From: CAZJYI01 sp964550025
GTDB lineage: Bacteria; Verrucomicrobiota; Kiritimatiellia; UBA8416; CAYOBW01
DNA: 62,122 bases
NCBI GenBank assembly: GCA_964550025.1
Contig: CAZJYI010000058.1
Span: 1 to 62,122 of the forward strand
Direction of reading: 5' to 3'
The notes beneath the pieces are model-generated. The model saw nothing but the letters and a program-made list of their open reading frames with translations. It was not told the origin of the DNA and made no database searches. Position numbers and translations under genes: made by a program. How positions within the stretch are numbered: the stretch's first letter is position 1; every line of letters starts with the position of its first letter. Below, piece after piece: positions 9,622 through 20,100 of the stretch.

Positions 9622-10628
9622 TCGTACGTCATCCGGTGCGAATAGTCGGTCGGCTTCCACCAGAGATGCCTCGGCCACGACGGCTTGCTCGTGGGAATCT
9701 CGCGATCCACGCACGGCATCGATGTCACGCGGACGTCGAGCGACAAGCTCGTCCCGCTCTCCAGGGCGCGTGGCGCGTCGATCCACTCCAGCCAGACGTT
9801 CAGGTTGTCGTCGTCCGGGTTGTCGGAGCCCGACCACCATCCCTGCACGCCCAAAGTCATACCGTGGGCTTCCTCGATGTCGTAGCGGATGCTGGGGCTG
9901 CGCGGCAGCCAGGTCGACCCGGTGGTCTTGACGAGTTCCAGCCAGGAGCCGAGAGGGATGGGCTTCTCGAAGAGGTGGCCGTTGCGGGATCCGCGGCTGT
10001 TTACGTTGTATGCCTCGCTGATGCTGATCTCCCGGTCATTGCCGTCAGCGTCTTCAAAGCGCAACAGGTTGCCGTCATACGTGATGTCGTTGACGTACAT
10101 ACTCGAGAGCATGTACCAGCGGAAACGGTCCTTGGCGACGATTTCCGTCGCCGTGCTGAGCGGCAGCTTTTGCAGAATCTCCAGCATGGTCGACAGGTCC
10201 ACGCGTACGGGGCCACGCCCGTCCTGCGGCCGGTGCCACGTGCGACGGCTCTTCACGGCCGCCACGCGCATATCTCGCTCGTGGAACGCTCCTTCCGCGA
10301 CGATCGTGAAGCGGTCCGGATCGCCGTCGATCCGCACACGCTCGGGCCGCGGAAGGGAGTGTGTCTTGGCAATGGTGCGAAAACCGGGACACCCTACCAC
10401 CGACGTGCCGTAGCCGACCCCGTCGTTGGAAACGCGGAAATACGACCCGTTGCCCTGGTCGACAAACGACTCCGGCCACTCGTCGCCGAGTCGACAGTTG
10501 ATCCGAACGAGGTCCTTCAGGTCCCCCAGGCGTTCGCCGGAACCGTCGGAAAGGGGACAGACCCCTTCACCCACGGCCGCGAGCTCCGTCTGCACAATGA
10601 AATCCCGTCCTGTGAAGATCTGTGCCAT
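9606..10628 (-). CDS. uncharacterised protein, 340 residues
   Basis: I do not recognise this family. The product has no signal peptide or membrane segment, is rich in aspartate and tryptophan, and has the feel of a beta-rich protein (TIVAEGAFHERDMRVAAVKSR, LEWIDAPRALESGTSLSLDVRV, GVQGWWSGSDNPDDDNLNVWLEW), perhaps a jelly-roll or mutarotase-like fold. GGAGG lies eight bases before the ATG, so it is a translated gene. It follows the tandem sulfatase on the same strand after 63 bases that contain a hairpin element. Its last residues overlap the truncated regulator, so the present C-terminus (TYDYVNS) may be altered by that deletion. Confidence 0.7.
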   Translation of the reverse strand: MAQIFTGRDFIVQTELAAVGEGVCPLSDGSGERLGDLKDLVRINCRLGDEWPESFVDQGNGSYFRVSNDGVGYGTSVVGCPGFRTIAKTHSLPRPERVRIDGDPDRFTIVAEGAFHERDMRVAAVKSRRTWHRPQDGRGPVRVDLSTMLEILQKLPLSTATEIVAKDRFRWYMLSSMYVNDITYDGNLLRFEDADGNDREISISEAYNVNSRGSRNGHLFEKPIPLGSWLELVKTTGSTWLPRSPSIRYDIEEAHGMTLGVQGWWSGSDNPDDDNLNVWLEWIDAPRALESGTSLSLDVRVTSMPCVDREIPTSKPSWPRHLWWKPTDYSHRMTYDYVNS

Positions 10629-10656
10629 CTCATCGTCCTCCGAGATGTTCCCGGGC

Positions 10657-10683
10657 GTAGCGCGGGTCAGATACCCGCACTAC
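10657..10683. repeat. hairpin element, arms GTAGCGCGGGT / ACCCGCACTAC
   Basis: Two 11-base arms with one mismatch (a G-U pair on one strand) flank a five-base loop. It begins eight bases after the stop codon of the tandem sulfatase on the minus strand. No T-run follows, so it is more likely a repeat element or mRNA-end stabiliser than a standard terminator. Confidence 0.55.
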
Positions 10684-10691
10684 GAGCAATG

Positions 10692-13600
10692 TCACTTCAT
10701 CGTCTCCGCTATTACCTGCTTCAGCTTCGCCTTCACTCGCCTGGCGTCGTCATCAAGAACACGGTGCTTGAGCGGCGTCTGCTCCCCCGGGTCGCTCTGC
10801 AGGTCATAAAACCGCCCGTCATCGTAGGCCTTGTAACGCTGTGTGCGCGCGAAGCTGGATGCGTCCGCCCGGCGGCGGCCGAAGCCCCAGTAGTGGCAGA
10901 AGACCCACTCGCGCGGGTTCCCCTTCTCGCCGCGCAGCAAGGGCAGGAACGACACGCCGTCGATCACGCGGTCGGTCGGCAGCTTGGCCCCGGCCGCCTC
11001 GGCGAACGTGGGCATGAAGTCACTGAAATCGATCAACGCATCGCTCACGGTGCCGGCAGGCATCCTACCCGGATAGAGCGCGACCAGCGGGACGTGCGTG
11101 CCGCCGTCGGTCATGTCGCCCTTGCCGCCCTGCACTGGCCCATCGTTCGTCTCAGTCGTGACACGCTTGTCGGTTCCGTTGTCGCCTGTGAAGAGAATGA
11201 TGGTGTTCTCAGCTACGCCGTGCTTCGCCAGCGAAACACGGATTCGCCCGACGATCCTGTCCATGTAGGCCACCATGTCCTTCATGTGTCTGTCGTCTTT
11301 GTACTTGTGCTGGCTGAACTGGCGGTCAGCGGGTGTCGCGTGTCGGGTGTCGGGTGTCGGTTCGAACGGGGCGTGCGTCAGCGCCATCGGGAAGTAGATG
11401 AAGAACGGATTCTCGTGTTGCCGCGCGATGAAGCCCTCGATGTACGAGCAGAAGAGATCCGGCCCATACGCATCCCTGGCGACCGTTTTCATATTGCCGT
11501 TCTCCCAGAACCGGTACGGCTCCCAGTAGCGTCGGCCCTGCGCCTGGCCGCCCTTCTCTTTGGCGGGTGGGTACAAGAACCACAGGCAGTACTCGTCAAA
11601 GCCGAAGTGGTTGGGTGTGTCCTTGTCCCCCGCGAGCTGCCACTTGCCGGCCACGCACGTACGGTATCCCGCGTCTCGCAGCATGTTGCCGAAGGTGATC
11701 TCGGACCGGCGCAACACGCCGAAACCGTCATAGTTCCGGTTGTTGTAGCGGCCGGTCATGATCTGTACGCGCGACGGTGTGCACAGCGGCTGTGCGTAAC
11801 AGTGCGTGAACCGCATCCCCTCGCGGGCGAGCTGGTCGAGCCCGGGTGTCTGGTACTCCGTACACCCGTAGCTTCCCAGGCACTCCACCCCGAGGTCGTC
11901 CGCCATCATCAGGATGATGTTGGGTTGCCTGTCCGGCTCCACCGCTGACGGCCGCACGACGACCCGCCGGATGTTGACCGCCCGCCACGACTCGCCCTGC
12001 CTCAGCGCCAGCCTGACCTTCCTGCCTGCCTCCAGGCGCGTCGTTCCGGCCAGGGCTGCTCCATGGTCACCCCAGTCCCGTCTGCTACGCAGGTTGGCCG
12101 TGAGACGCACCTTGCCCAGCTCGACCGCCAGGGCCGTGGCATTGGGGCCGGAGTACTCAACGATGATCTCGTGTGCACCGGAAACCGAAGGCGTGAAAGA
12201 CCACTCGATCCACTCGCCCGGTTCACGCCAGTGTGAGATGACATCGGGCCGTCGACGGACGACCTTGCCGTGCACTTTGGCGTCGCCAGGTTCCAGAACG
12301 GACCAATCTCCGGCCTCTTCCCCCAGCACCACCATCTTCGCGGCATCCTTCGGCCTGCGGTTGTTGGGGCCGCCCCAGCAGCGGCTGGGGGGTAGGGGAC
12401 TGTCCCATTCGTCGAAGAGGTCCTGAAGCTCCTGCTTCAGCCTGGGATGCTTCGCGCTCAGGTCGTGATGCTCGCCCGGATCCTCCGCCAGGTTGAACAG
12501 CATCGCGTCACTGCCGGGGGGCACGCTGTGATCGTTCCATGCCAGCTTCCAGTCGCCCTTGCGAACGGCGTAATCGTCGTCGCGTCGCCAGTAGAGCACG
12601 TCGTGAGGACGCGCATCGCCGCTTTTGCCCGCCAGGTAAGGCATCAGATCCACGCCGTCGAACGGGAGACCCCTGCCGGGCTGCCCGACCCCGAGGTGCG
12701 CCATGACGGTCGGCACGACATCGAGGTTGGTGATGGGCTTGTCATACTTCGTTCCCGGCTTGATTCTACCCGGCCAACGCATAGCGAACGGGACACGAAT
12801 GCCGCCCTCAAAGGTATCGCCCTTGAATCCGCGGAACGGTCCGGCGCTGGACATTGTGCAGCCGCCGCGCTCCCTCGTGTAGTCCTTCTTCGGGTGTGCG
12901 AGTCCCTGGCCGCGGGGCGTGCCGTTGTCGCTGATGAAGAACACCAGCGTGTCGTCGTCCACCCCGGTCTTGTCCAGTGCTGCCATGATTCTCCCTACAC
13001 CGTCATCCATCGCCAGCACCATGGCCGCGAAGAAGCAGCGGTCCTCAATGTCGCTCAGGTGCTTCGTGCGCTCGCGGTACTTGTCGGGAACCTGCCACGG
13101 AGCGTGGACGGCGTTGTAAGCCACGTAGAGAAAGAACGGTTCTGAAATCTGAGATTCGCGATTTGCCGTCGCGCAGCGCTCAATGAAAGCAACGGCTTCG
13201 TCGGTAAAGGTGTCGGTGAGGTACCCCTCGTACGGCGGCTCCATTTCGTTGTTGCGGAAGAGCGGCCAGACATCCTTCTTCTTGCCGAACTCCGGGAGCG
13301 CTTTCTCGTAGCTGTGGGCGCCGTTCAGGAAACCGTAGTAGTAGTCGAAACCGCGTGCATTGGGCCGCATGGTCTCGTGCAGACCGAGGTGCCATTTCCC
13401 GACCATGCCGCAACGATACCCAAGCGGTTTGAGCATCTCCGAGAGTATCGGCTGAGAGGTCGGCAACCCGGCGAACGGGAACTTCGGATCCTCGGGGAAT
13501 CCCTTCGTGTTCGGGTTTTCCCCGCACCCCAACCGTTGCTGGTAGACGCCCGTCATCAACCCGCACCGCGACGGTCCGCACACGGACGCAGAGACATACC

Positions 13601-13835
13601 CCTGGCTGAACGACACCCCCTCCGCCGCCAGCTTGTCAGTGTTCGGCGTCAGAATGTCCTTCACCCCGTGATACCCAACGTCACCCCAGCCCATGTCGTC
13701 GGCGTAGATGATGACCACGTTGGGCCTTTCTCTCGGGGGCTCGGAGGAGTGGGTGGAGGAGGCCGTCAGTCCAACGGCCACGATGACAGAGGTGCAAAGG
13801 AGGCGGAAGAGTAGGGGTGCTTGACATGGTCTCAT
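10692..13835 (-). CDS. tandem double sulfatase (two catalytic domains in one chain)
   Basis: The 1,047-residue protein begins at the ATG at 13835, followed by a signal sequence (LLFRLLCTSVIVAVGLTASS). Domain 1 (about 37-545) has RPNVVIIYADDMGWGD and SVCGPSRCGLMTG with the FGly cysteine at about 86. It is followed by a beta domain (about 555-630; GEWIEWSFTPSVSGAHEIIVEYSG), and then a second complete sulfatase starting RQPNIILMMADDLG (about 634) with LCTPSRVQIMTG, cysteine about 685. Both domains keep the C-x-P-S-R motif. Domain 2 has no signal peptide of its own, so this is either a natural two-enzyme protein or two adjacent genes fused by an in-frame loss of the end of one and the start of the other. 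A 7-base stutter repeat is embedded in domain 2. In-frame ATGs upstream of 13835 would lack a leader. A LacI-type operator overlaps its predicted promoter. Confidence 0.88.
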   Translation of the reverse strand: MRPCQAPLLFRLLCTSVIVAVGLTASSTHSSEPPRERPNVVIIYADDMGWGDVGYHGVKDILTPNTDKLAAEGVSFSQGYVSASVCGPSRCGLMTGVYQQRLGCGENPNTKGFPEDPKFPFAGLPTSQPILSEMLKPLGYRCGMVGKWHLGLHETMRPNARGFDYYYGFLNGAHSYEKALPEFGKKKDVWPLFRNNEMEPPYEGYLTDTFTDEAVAFIERCATANRESQISEPFFLYVAYNAVHAPWQVPDKYRERTKHLSDIEDRCFFAAMVLAMDDGVGRIMAALDKTGVDDDTLVFFISDNGTPRGQGLAHPKKDYTRERGGCTMSSAGPFRGFKGDTFEGGIRVPFAMRWPGRIKPGTKYDKPITNLDVVPTVMAHLGVGQPGRGLPFDGVDLMPYLAGKSGDARPHDVLYWRRDDDYAVRKGDWKLAWNDHSVPPGSDAMLFNLAEDPGEHHDLSAKHPRLKQELQDLFDEWDSPLPPSRCWGGPNNRRPKDAAKMVVLGEEAGDWSVLEPGDAKVHGKVVRRRPDVISHWREPGEWIEWSFTPSVSGAHEIIVEYSGPNATALAVELGKVRLTANLRSRRDWGDHGAALAGTTRLEAGRKVRLALRQGESWRAVNIRRVVVRPSAVEPDRQPNIILMMADDLGVECLGSYGCTEYQTPGLDQLAREGMRFTHCYAQPLCTPSRVQIMTGRYNNRNYDGFGVLRRSEITFGNMLRDAGYRTCVAGKWQLAGDKDTPNHFGFDEYCLWFLYPPAKEKGGQAQGRRYWEPYRFWENGNMKTVARDAYGPDLFCSYIEGFIARQHENPFFIYFPMALTHAPFEPTPDTRHATPADRQFSQHKYKDDRHMKDMVAYMDRIVGRIRVSLAKHGVAENTIILFTGDNGTDKRVTTETNDGPVQGGKGDMTDGGTHVPLVALYPGRMPAGTVSDALIDFSDFMPTFAEAAGAKLPTDRVIDGVSFLPLLRGEKGNPREWVFCHYWGFGRRRADASSFARTQRYKAYDDGRFYDLQSDPGEQTPLKHRVLDDDARRVKAKLKQVIAETMK
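11331..11360. repeat. four-fold heptamer stutter inside the sulfatase-2 coding region
   Basis: The plus strand reads four consecutive seven-base units, GGGTGTC, GCGTGTC, GGGTGTC, GGGTGTC, then GG. It encodes PTPDTRHATPADR on the minus strand, a low-complexity insert between two otherwise conserved sulfatase blocks (THAPFE and QFSQHKYKDD). A seven-base unit is unusual for selection on coding sequence and looks like an intergenic type of repeat captured in a gene. Confidence 0.75.
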
Positions 13836-13887
13836 GGTCGGAATCCAGTCGATTTGATTTGCTTCTGATGAGGCATACAGCAGTCGT

Positions 13888-13901
13888 TGTAACCGGTTAC
13901 A
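13888..13901. promoter_or_regulatory. LacI-family operator-like palindrome TGTAACCGGTTACA
   Basis: This is a perfect 14-base palindrome with the central CG and the TGTAA..TTACA arms typical of LacI-family (cre-like) operators. It lies 53-66 bases before the tandem sulfatase start and begins about six bases after that gene's predicted -10 box, where a repressor would block initiation. No complete LacI gene is in the window, so the binding protein is unknown. Confidence 0.7.
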
Positions 13902-13907
13902 TTTGAA

Positions 13908-13936
13908 AAGGTAGACCACATCCGATGGATAATCAA
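13908..13936 (-). promoter_or_regulatory. sigma70-type promoter of the tandem sulfatase
   Basis: On the minus strand TTGATT (13931-13936), a 17-base spacer and TACCTT (13908-13913) match -35 and -10 boxes. The palindrome at 13888-13901 covers the expected transcription start. Confidence 0.45.
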
Positions 13937-14004
13937 CACAAAGATACCTGTTTGTGCCGGCCAACTCCCCCGCGGTTCCGCGGTTTTGGGTGACCACCGA
14001 AGTG

Positions 14005-14033
14005 TTGCGGATTCGGCGGAGAAATTGTACTAT
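14005..14033 (+). promoter_or_regulatory. possible promoter of the giant mosaic protein gene
   Basis: TTGCGG (14005-14010), a 17-base spacer and TACTAT (14028-14033) form a plausible -35/-10 pair about 120 bases before the chosen start at 14153. A perfect 12-base palindrome CTCCCGCGGGAG (14059-14070) lies in the untranslated leader and could form a hairpin. The rest of the divergent 317-base intergenic region shows nothing else clear. Confidence 0.4.
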
Positions 14034-14152
14034 GTTAGGATCTTTTTAGATGAGTTCTCTCCCGCGGGAGCCCCATGCTCCGGCGGGATGCAGCCAAGAC
14101 GGGGACCGTTGCCCCAGTGTGGGGAATCTCTCGGTCAGCTGGGGGTGCGGCG

Positions 14153-17100
14153 ATGTTTCGATTCTCGTGTTGGTTGACTGCCAGGTACTCTGTTCTCTGT
14201 GGCAGTCTGCTTCTACTCTTCTTGGCCGCATCCGCCCCTGGCGCTCTGCCCGCCGGCTGGTCCAGTTCGGACCTGGGGAATCCCGATACGACGGGGAGCG
14301 CCAGCGCGACAAATCTCGCTATCACCGTCAGCGCGGGTGGAGGCGATATCTGGGGTACGTCCGACGAGGGGCATTTCGCCTATCGCCAGGTTTCCGGCGA
14401 TTTCGACGTGACGTGCAGGATGAACGGGTTTGATGGCGGAACCGAAGGTTGGCGCAAAGGCGGGATCATGGCGCGCGCCACGCTCGCGGCGAACGCCGCC
14501 CATGCATACGTGTTGGTTGCGCCCAATACCTCGACAAGGTTGCAGTATCGATCGACGGCGGGAGGGAGTTCCGCCAGCGATCCCCTCGGTGGCGGCTCTC
14601 CCCCCATCTACTTCCGGCTCACCAGGCAGGGCAATACCTTCCACGGCTACACCTCGACGGACGGCGTCAATTGGAGCCAGCACGGCACTCGCACCATCGC
14701 CATGGCTGACCCGATCTACCTGGGGTTCGCCGTCACGTCCCACAACGACTCCCAGTCGACCAGTGTGACTTTCGACAAGGTGACCGGATTCGAGCGGACA
14801 TACGACGCGTCGGAATGGGGGCAGCGGATTGCCATTGCGTTTCCGGGACACGCGGGCGGCGGTTCCCTGGCGGGGTTTCCCGTGCTGGTCAAGCTGGGGT
14901 TCCACATCACCGGCTTTTCCTACAGCCAATTCGTGTCGCCGGACGGTGATGACTTGTGTTTCGTCGATCCCGACGGCACGTTGCTGAACCACGAGATCGA
15001 GAAGTGGGACCCGGCGGGAACCTCCTGCGTCTGGGTCCAGGTGCCGGAGCTCGATGATACGGGCAGTGATTTCATTCACGCCTGCTGGGGCAATCACCTG
15101 GCGTTCCGCCCTAACAGCCAGGCAGATGGATCGGTCTGGTCCAACGGTTTCGTGGCCGTCTATCACCTCGGTGAGAGTGCCGGAGACACGGCGCCGGATT
15201 CCACTGCCAACCAGTTCGACGGCCAGCTCGACGCCGGCATGAGTGACGGGGACTGGGTCGACGCCGTCGTCGGGAACGGACTCGACTTCGACGGAAGCGC
15301 CGACGTCGTGGATATCGGCAAGACGGCATCCGAGCTGGGCATTGGCGGGGGCGATCCCAAGCATGTCAGTTGCTGGGCCTACACGCGTGCGTTCAATGGC
15401 GCCGGGCTGTTTCAGTGCGGTCAGATGGCGAACTACGAGGATTGGTCGTTGCGGACGATGGGCTCGGACAATGCCTGGCGGGCGCAGCACTGGGGGGCGG
15501 ACTACGACTTCACCTATCCATCGAAGAACCGTTGGGCCTACTTTGCACACACCTACGATGGGACGGCGGCAAGGACCTACGTGGACGGCGACGGTCTCGC
15601 CGGATCACGCACGCTCTCTTTGAACACGAGCGACGACATCACGTTTCGTCTTGGCCGGTGGCGCTGGGCATGGTTGAACGCCATCATGGACGAGCTGCGC
15701 GTCTCCACGGTTGTGCGCGATCCCGCCTGGATCGAGGCCGAGTGGCTGAACATGATCTCCAACGAGGTGTTCAACTCCTATGGCGCCGTGGCAGGCGTGG
15801 ATCCCGTGCAGCCGGTCGTCGGCAACGGGAGCGGTGCGACGCCGGGCGTCGGTGCGGCAACGCTCAACGGTGACCTTCAGGCCGGGAACTTTGCCGAGGT
15901 CAAGGTCTACTACGGGTCGGCCGACGGTGGGACGGACCCCGGTGCGTGGGACGGTCACCGCGTTGTCGGGTTCCGCTCGAACGGCCCGTTCTCGGCGAAC
16001 GTTGACGGTCTCTTCTACGGACAGCGCTACTACTACCGTTGCTACGCCACGAACGCTGTCGGCCACGACTGGGCCGACACTACGGCCACGTTTATGACTG
16101 CCAAGCCCACGTTTGCGAACGTGGGCCTCATCGCCAAGGCGTTCGACAACATCCAGGGCGACGGCTACATCATCCCCATCAGCGTGCTCCAGGGAGAGAC
16201 GCCGGACGGCGAGTACCTCTTCACCGGCACCATTAGCTATGGCAACTACGGTGAGATGGCGGCCGACTACCCGGCCCTGACGGACGGCAACGTGCTGTCC
16301 CTGATGTGGGAAGGGGTGTTCACGGCCGAAGCCGCGACATACACATTTGGTACAACGAGTGACGACGGGAGCGTACTCTACCTGGACCTCGACGGCGACG
16401 GAGAGTTCGGCGCCGCCAACGAGATGATCGTCGACAACCGCGGTCTGCACGGTATGCGGGAGAGGACCGGCGAGGTGACGCTCGATGCGGGGGAGTATCC
16501 GATTGCCATCGGGTTCTACGAAAACGGCGGCGGCGAAGGCATTCGAGTGAAGTGGAAGAAGGGGAGCGGGCTTGCGTTCGGCGCTCTTGATTTCATGGAC
16601 TGTGGCTCGGGGGATTTTGCGACCGACTTCCGCATCCCGGCATTCTCGGTCAGGAATGACGGTCTGAGTATGCTGACCACCACGTCGGCGACCTGCCGGG
16701 CCGTGGTGGATGCCACGGGTGCGGTCTTTGACGTCTACGTCCATTGGGGCGAAACCGACGGCGGCACGAACGCCGCCTCATGGGACGGCTCGGCCTATGC
16801 GGGTACGTGTACGAATGTCGTCGGTTACACGGTTGGTCAGACCGTGGACGGACTCAGCCCCAATACGAGCTACACGTTCCGGTTCAGCCTCTCCAATACT
16901 CTCGAACAGGTCTGGGCGACGTCCAGCACGGTCTTCAGGACCGTCGGGCCGCCAAGTGTCATCAATGGGGATGCGACCGACATCACGACCTCATCGGCCA
17001 CGATCCACGGAGAGTTGGTCCAGGGCGGCAGCGCCGACATTACCGTCTACTGGGGGCTGACGGATGGCGGCAGGGACCCCGGCGGATGGGATGAAGCAGG

Positions 17101-20100
17101 GGGTATGGGGACTGTCCTCAACGGACCGTTCTCAAGCAACGTGGCCGTGGGCGCCTCCGCGATCTACTACTACCGTTGCTACGCCACCAACGCCCTGGGA
17201 GAGGATTGGGCCGACACGAGCGGCGTCTTTACGAGTGCTCTCGCGACGGTGTCCATTGCCGACGCCGCGCTTGTGGAAGGCGACAGCGGTACGTCGAACG
17301 TTGTGGTTGACGTGACGCTTTCCGAGGCCGGCGCGTCGACCGTGCAGGTTCGGTACGCCACGGCCGACGGGACGGCCGTTGCCGGCCTGGACTACGTGGC
17401 CCGCAGCGGGATTATCACGTTCTCTCCCGGTCAGACGCAGACCCAGATTACGTTTGCCGTCGTCGGCGACGAGGCGAATGAAACGCCGTCCGAGGACTTC
17501 CGCGTTGTTCTGTCCGATCCCGTCAGATGCACCATCGACGACGGAGTCGCGGCGGTGACGATTCTGGACGACGACATTACTATGGACGCGTGGCTCTACA
17601 GCACCGAGATCACCTTCGGCGGGTATACGGGGACGGAGACGCTGGCCAACTTCCCGGTCTTTGTCAGCGTAGGGGCCGCGATCGGCGGATTCGCCTACGA
17701 CCAGTGCGCCTCTGCGTCGGGCGACGACCTGCGTTTTCTGAGCGGCGACGGGTTGAGGGTGCTCAACCACGAGATCGAGTCGTGGGACACGAATGGCGAA
17801 TCCGTCGTCTGGGTGCAGTTGCCGGAACTGTCGGGAACGGACACGACGATCCACATGCACTGGGGACATGCCGCCGGCGTTGACGCACTGCCGAGCACGA
17901 CCAACGGGGCGGTGTGGGCTAACGGTTACGAGGCGGTCTGGCACTTCGCCGATGACGGTGGGTCACTCGCGATCGACGCCACGCGCAACGGCTACGACGG
18001 GACCCGACTGGGGGATGTGTCGGACGGGGCGAGCGGCGCCATCGGGCCCGCGTTCAACTTCGGTGGCAGCAGCGGCTACGTCGATCTGCCGGACGGGTTC
18101 GCCGCCTTCCCGAATGGCATCACCGTGTGTGCGTGGGCGAAGGAAACGTCATTCGCGAACTGGGCCCGTATTGTCGATTTCGGCAACGGCGCCGATGTTG
18201 ACAACATCCTGCTGGCGCGTCGCGGCACCTCGGATGACATCCGCTGGGACTTCCGCGATACGGTGGGGGGCACGGAGTTGATGGATGTCGACGGCAACCC
18301 GCTCATCCGTCAGGGACAATGGAACTACTGGGCGGCCACGTGCAGTTCCGGTCCTGCCAACGGTGCGAGGATGCGCTTCTACCTCGACGGTACGGAGAGG
18401 GGAACGGAAAGCGGAAAGTCCGTGCCGGCGGCAGTGACGCGCACGCGGAACTACATCGGCGAGAGCAACTGGGGCAGCGACGCCTTCTTCCACGGGATCA
18501 TGGACGAGGTCAGCGTTTCGAGTGTCGAGCGCTCGGCGGATTGGATCCACGCATCGTGGCTCAGCCAGGTGTCGAACGGTGTTTTTTGCTCGTACGCGCC
18601 GGCGGAACGTCGCGTGCATGTCGTCAACCGGCGTCCGACTGTTGTGTCCGCGTCGGAGGCGGTTCTCGCCGGGCAGGTCGTGTCTGCCGGCGGCGGCGCG
18701 GCGCCGGCCGTCTACATCTGCTGGGGCACCTCCGACGCCGGCACGGTTTCGACCGGCGCATGGGACCAGGTCGTTGAGGTCGGCATCGTTGCCGAGGGGG
18801 CGGCTTTCTCGAACGCCGTCTCGGGCCTGGCGTCTGACAGCCTGTACCTCTATCGCTGCTACGCGACCAACGCAGCGGGCGGTGGATGGTCGCAGACCGC
18901 CGAACCGTTCATCACCGGTGCGGTGACGCTGGAAGCGACGGATGCGACCGCGTCGGAGAGCGGTTCCGACGCGGGGACCTTCACGGTCACTCGGCCCTCT
19001 TCGTTGACGAACGTGGCCCTGGAAGTCCATTACGCCGTGGACGGGTTGGCCGTCAACGGCGTCGACTACCAGCGCCTGGGCGGGACGGTGCTCGTGCCCG
19101 CCGGCGCCGCCAGTGCTACGATCTCCGTGATACCGATTGACGATATCGTGGGCAGTGAGAGCAACGAGACGGTTGATGCGACGCTCCTGCCGGGAGGCTA
19201 CCTCGTCGGGACGCCGGGCTCCGGTTCGGTCGCGATCGAGGACGACGATGTGTCGCCCGTCGAGTTCCCCGACCTGGCGCTGTGGCTGGACGCGGGCGTA
19301 GGCGCGCTGAACGCGGGCGGCAGTCCCGCGGCGGATGGCGAAGCGGCCGCCGAATGGCTGGACCAGACGGTCCACCGTCACGTTGCGACACAGGCCGTGG
19401 TTGCCTTGCGCCCCCTCATGCGTGATGGTGGCCTCAACGCGAAATCCTGTTTGCACTTCTCTGGTGGCGATGCGCTGGAGGTGCCGCATGACGTGCTGTT
19501 CGACGCCGGGATCGGACAGACCGTTTTCGCGGTGTTCCTTTCAACGTCTGACGACATCCTGGTGAGCAAGGGACCCGATCCCGGGCAGTCGGTAGGCAGC
19601 TGGGCCGTGACGCCCGCGACCTACGGCGTGTCGGGCGCTGCACCGGACGGGTTGTATCCCCCGCGCGATCGCGAAGTGCGCCTGGTGACGGGGCGCTACA
19701 CCGGCAGCAGGACCGAAGTGTTCCACAACGGGGAGTGGCGGGGTGAGCGTCTTGTGAGCGGCGTTGCCGTCAACACGAACGGCCTTGTGGTCTCCTCGGC
19801 GGACGAGGCGAGCGTGGCGGAAGTCATTCTCTTCAATCGCGCGCTGGACGACGTAGAACGCGCGCAGGTGGAGCACTACCTTCTCGGGAAGTACTTCGGC
19901 CCGATCGTCTTCTCCGATCCCGTTGCACCGGCGACGCCCACCATTCTGGATGCCGTGAACGTGGCGATCAACGCGCGCGCGCTGCTTGCGGCTGATATCG
20001 TGAGTGCGACCCTCTGGTACCGCGAGGGTACGAGCGGTCCGTTCTCCTCAATCGCCATGACCAATCTCACGGGCAACACCTACGAGACCGTCACGTCCAT

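Noticed and set aside
9525..11948. 807-codon plus-strand frame
   Set aside because: Antisense to the unknown protein and sulfatase domain 2; also overlaps the regulator; no family resemblance.
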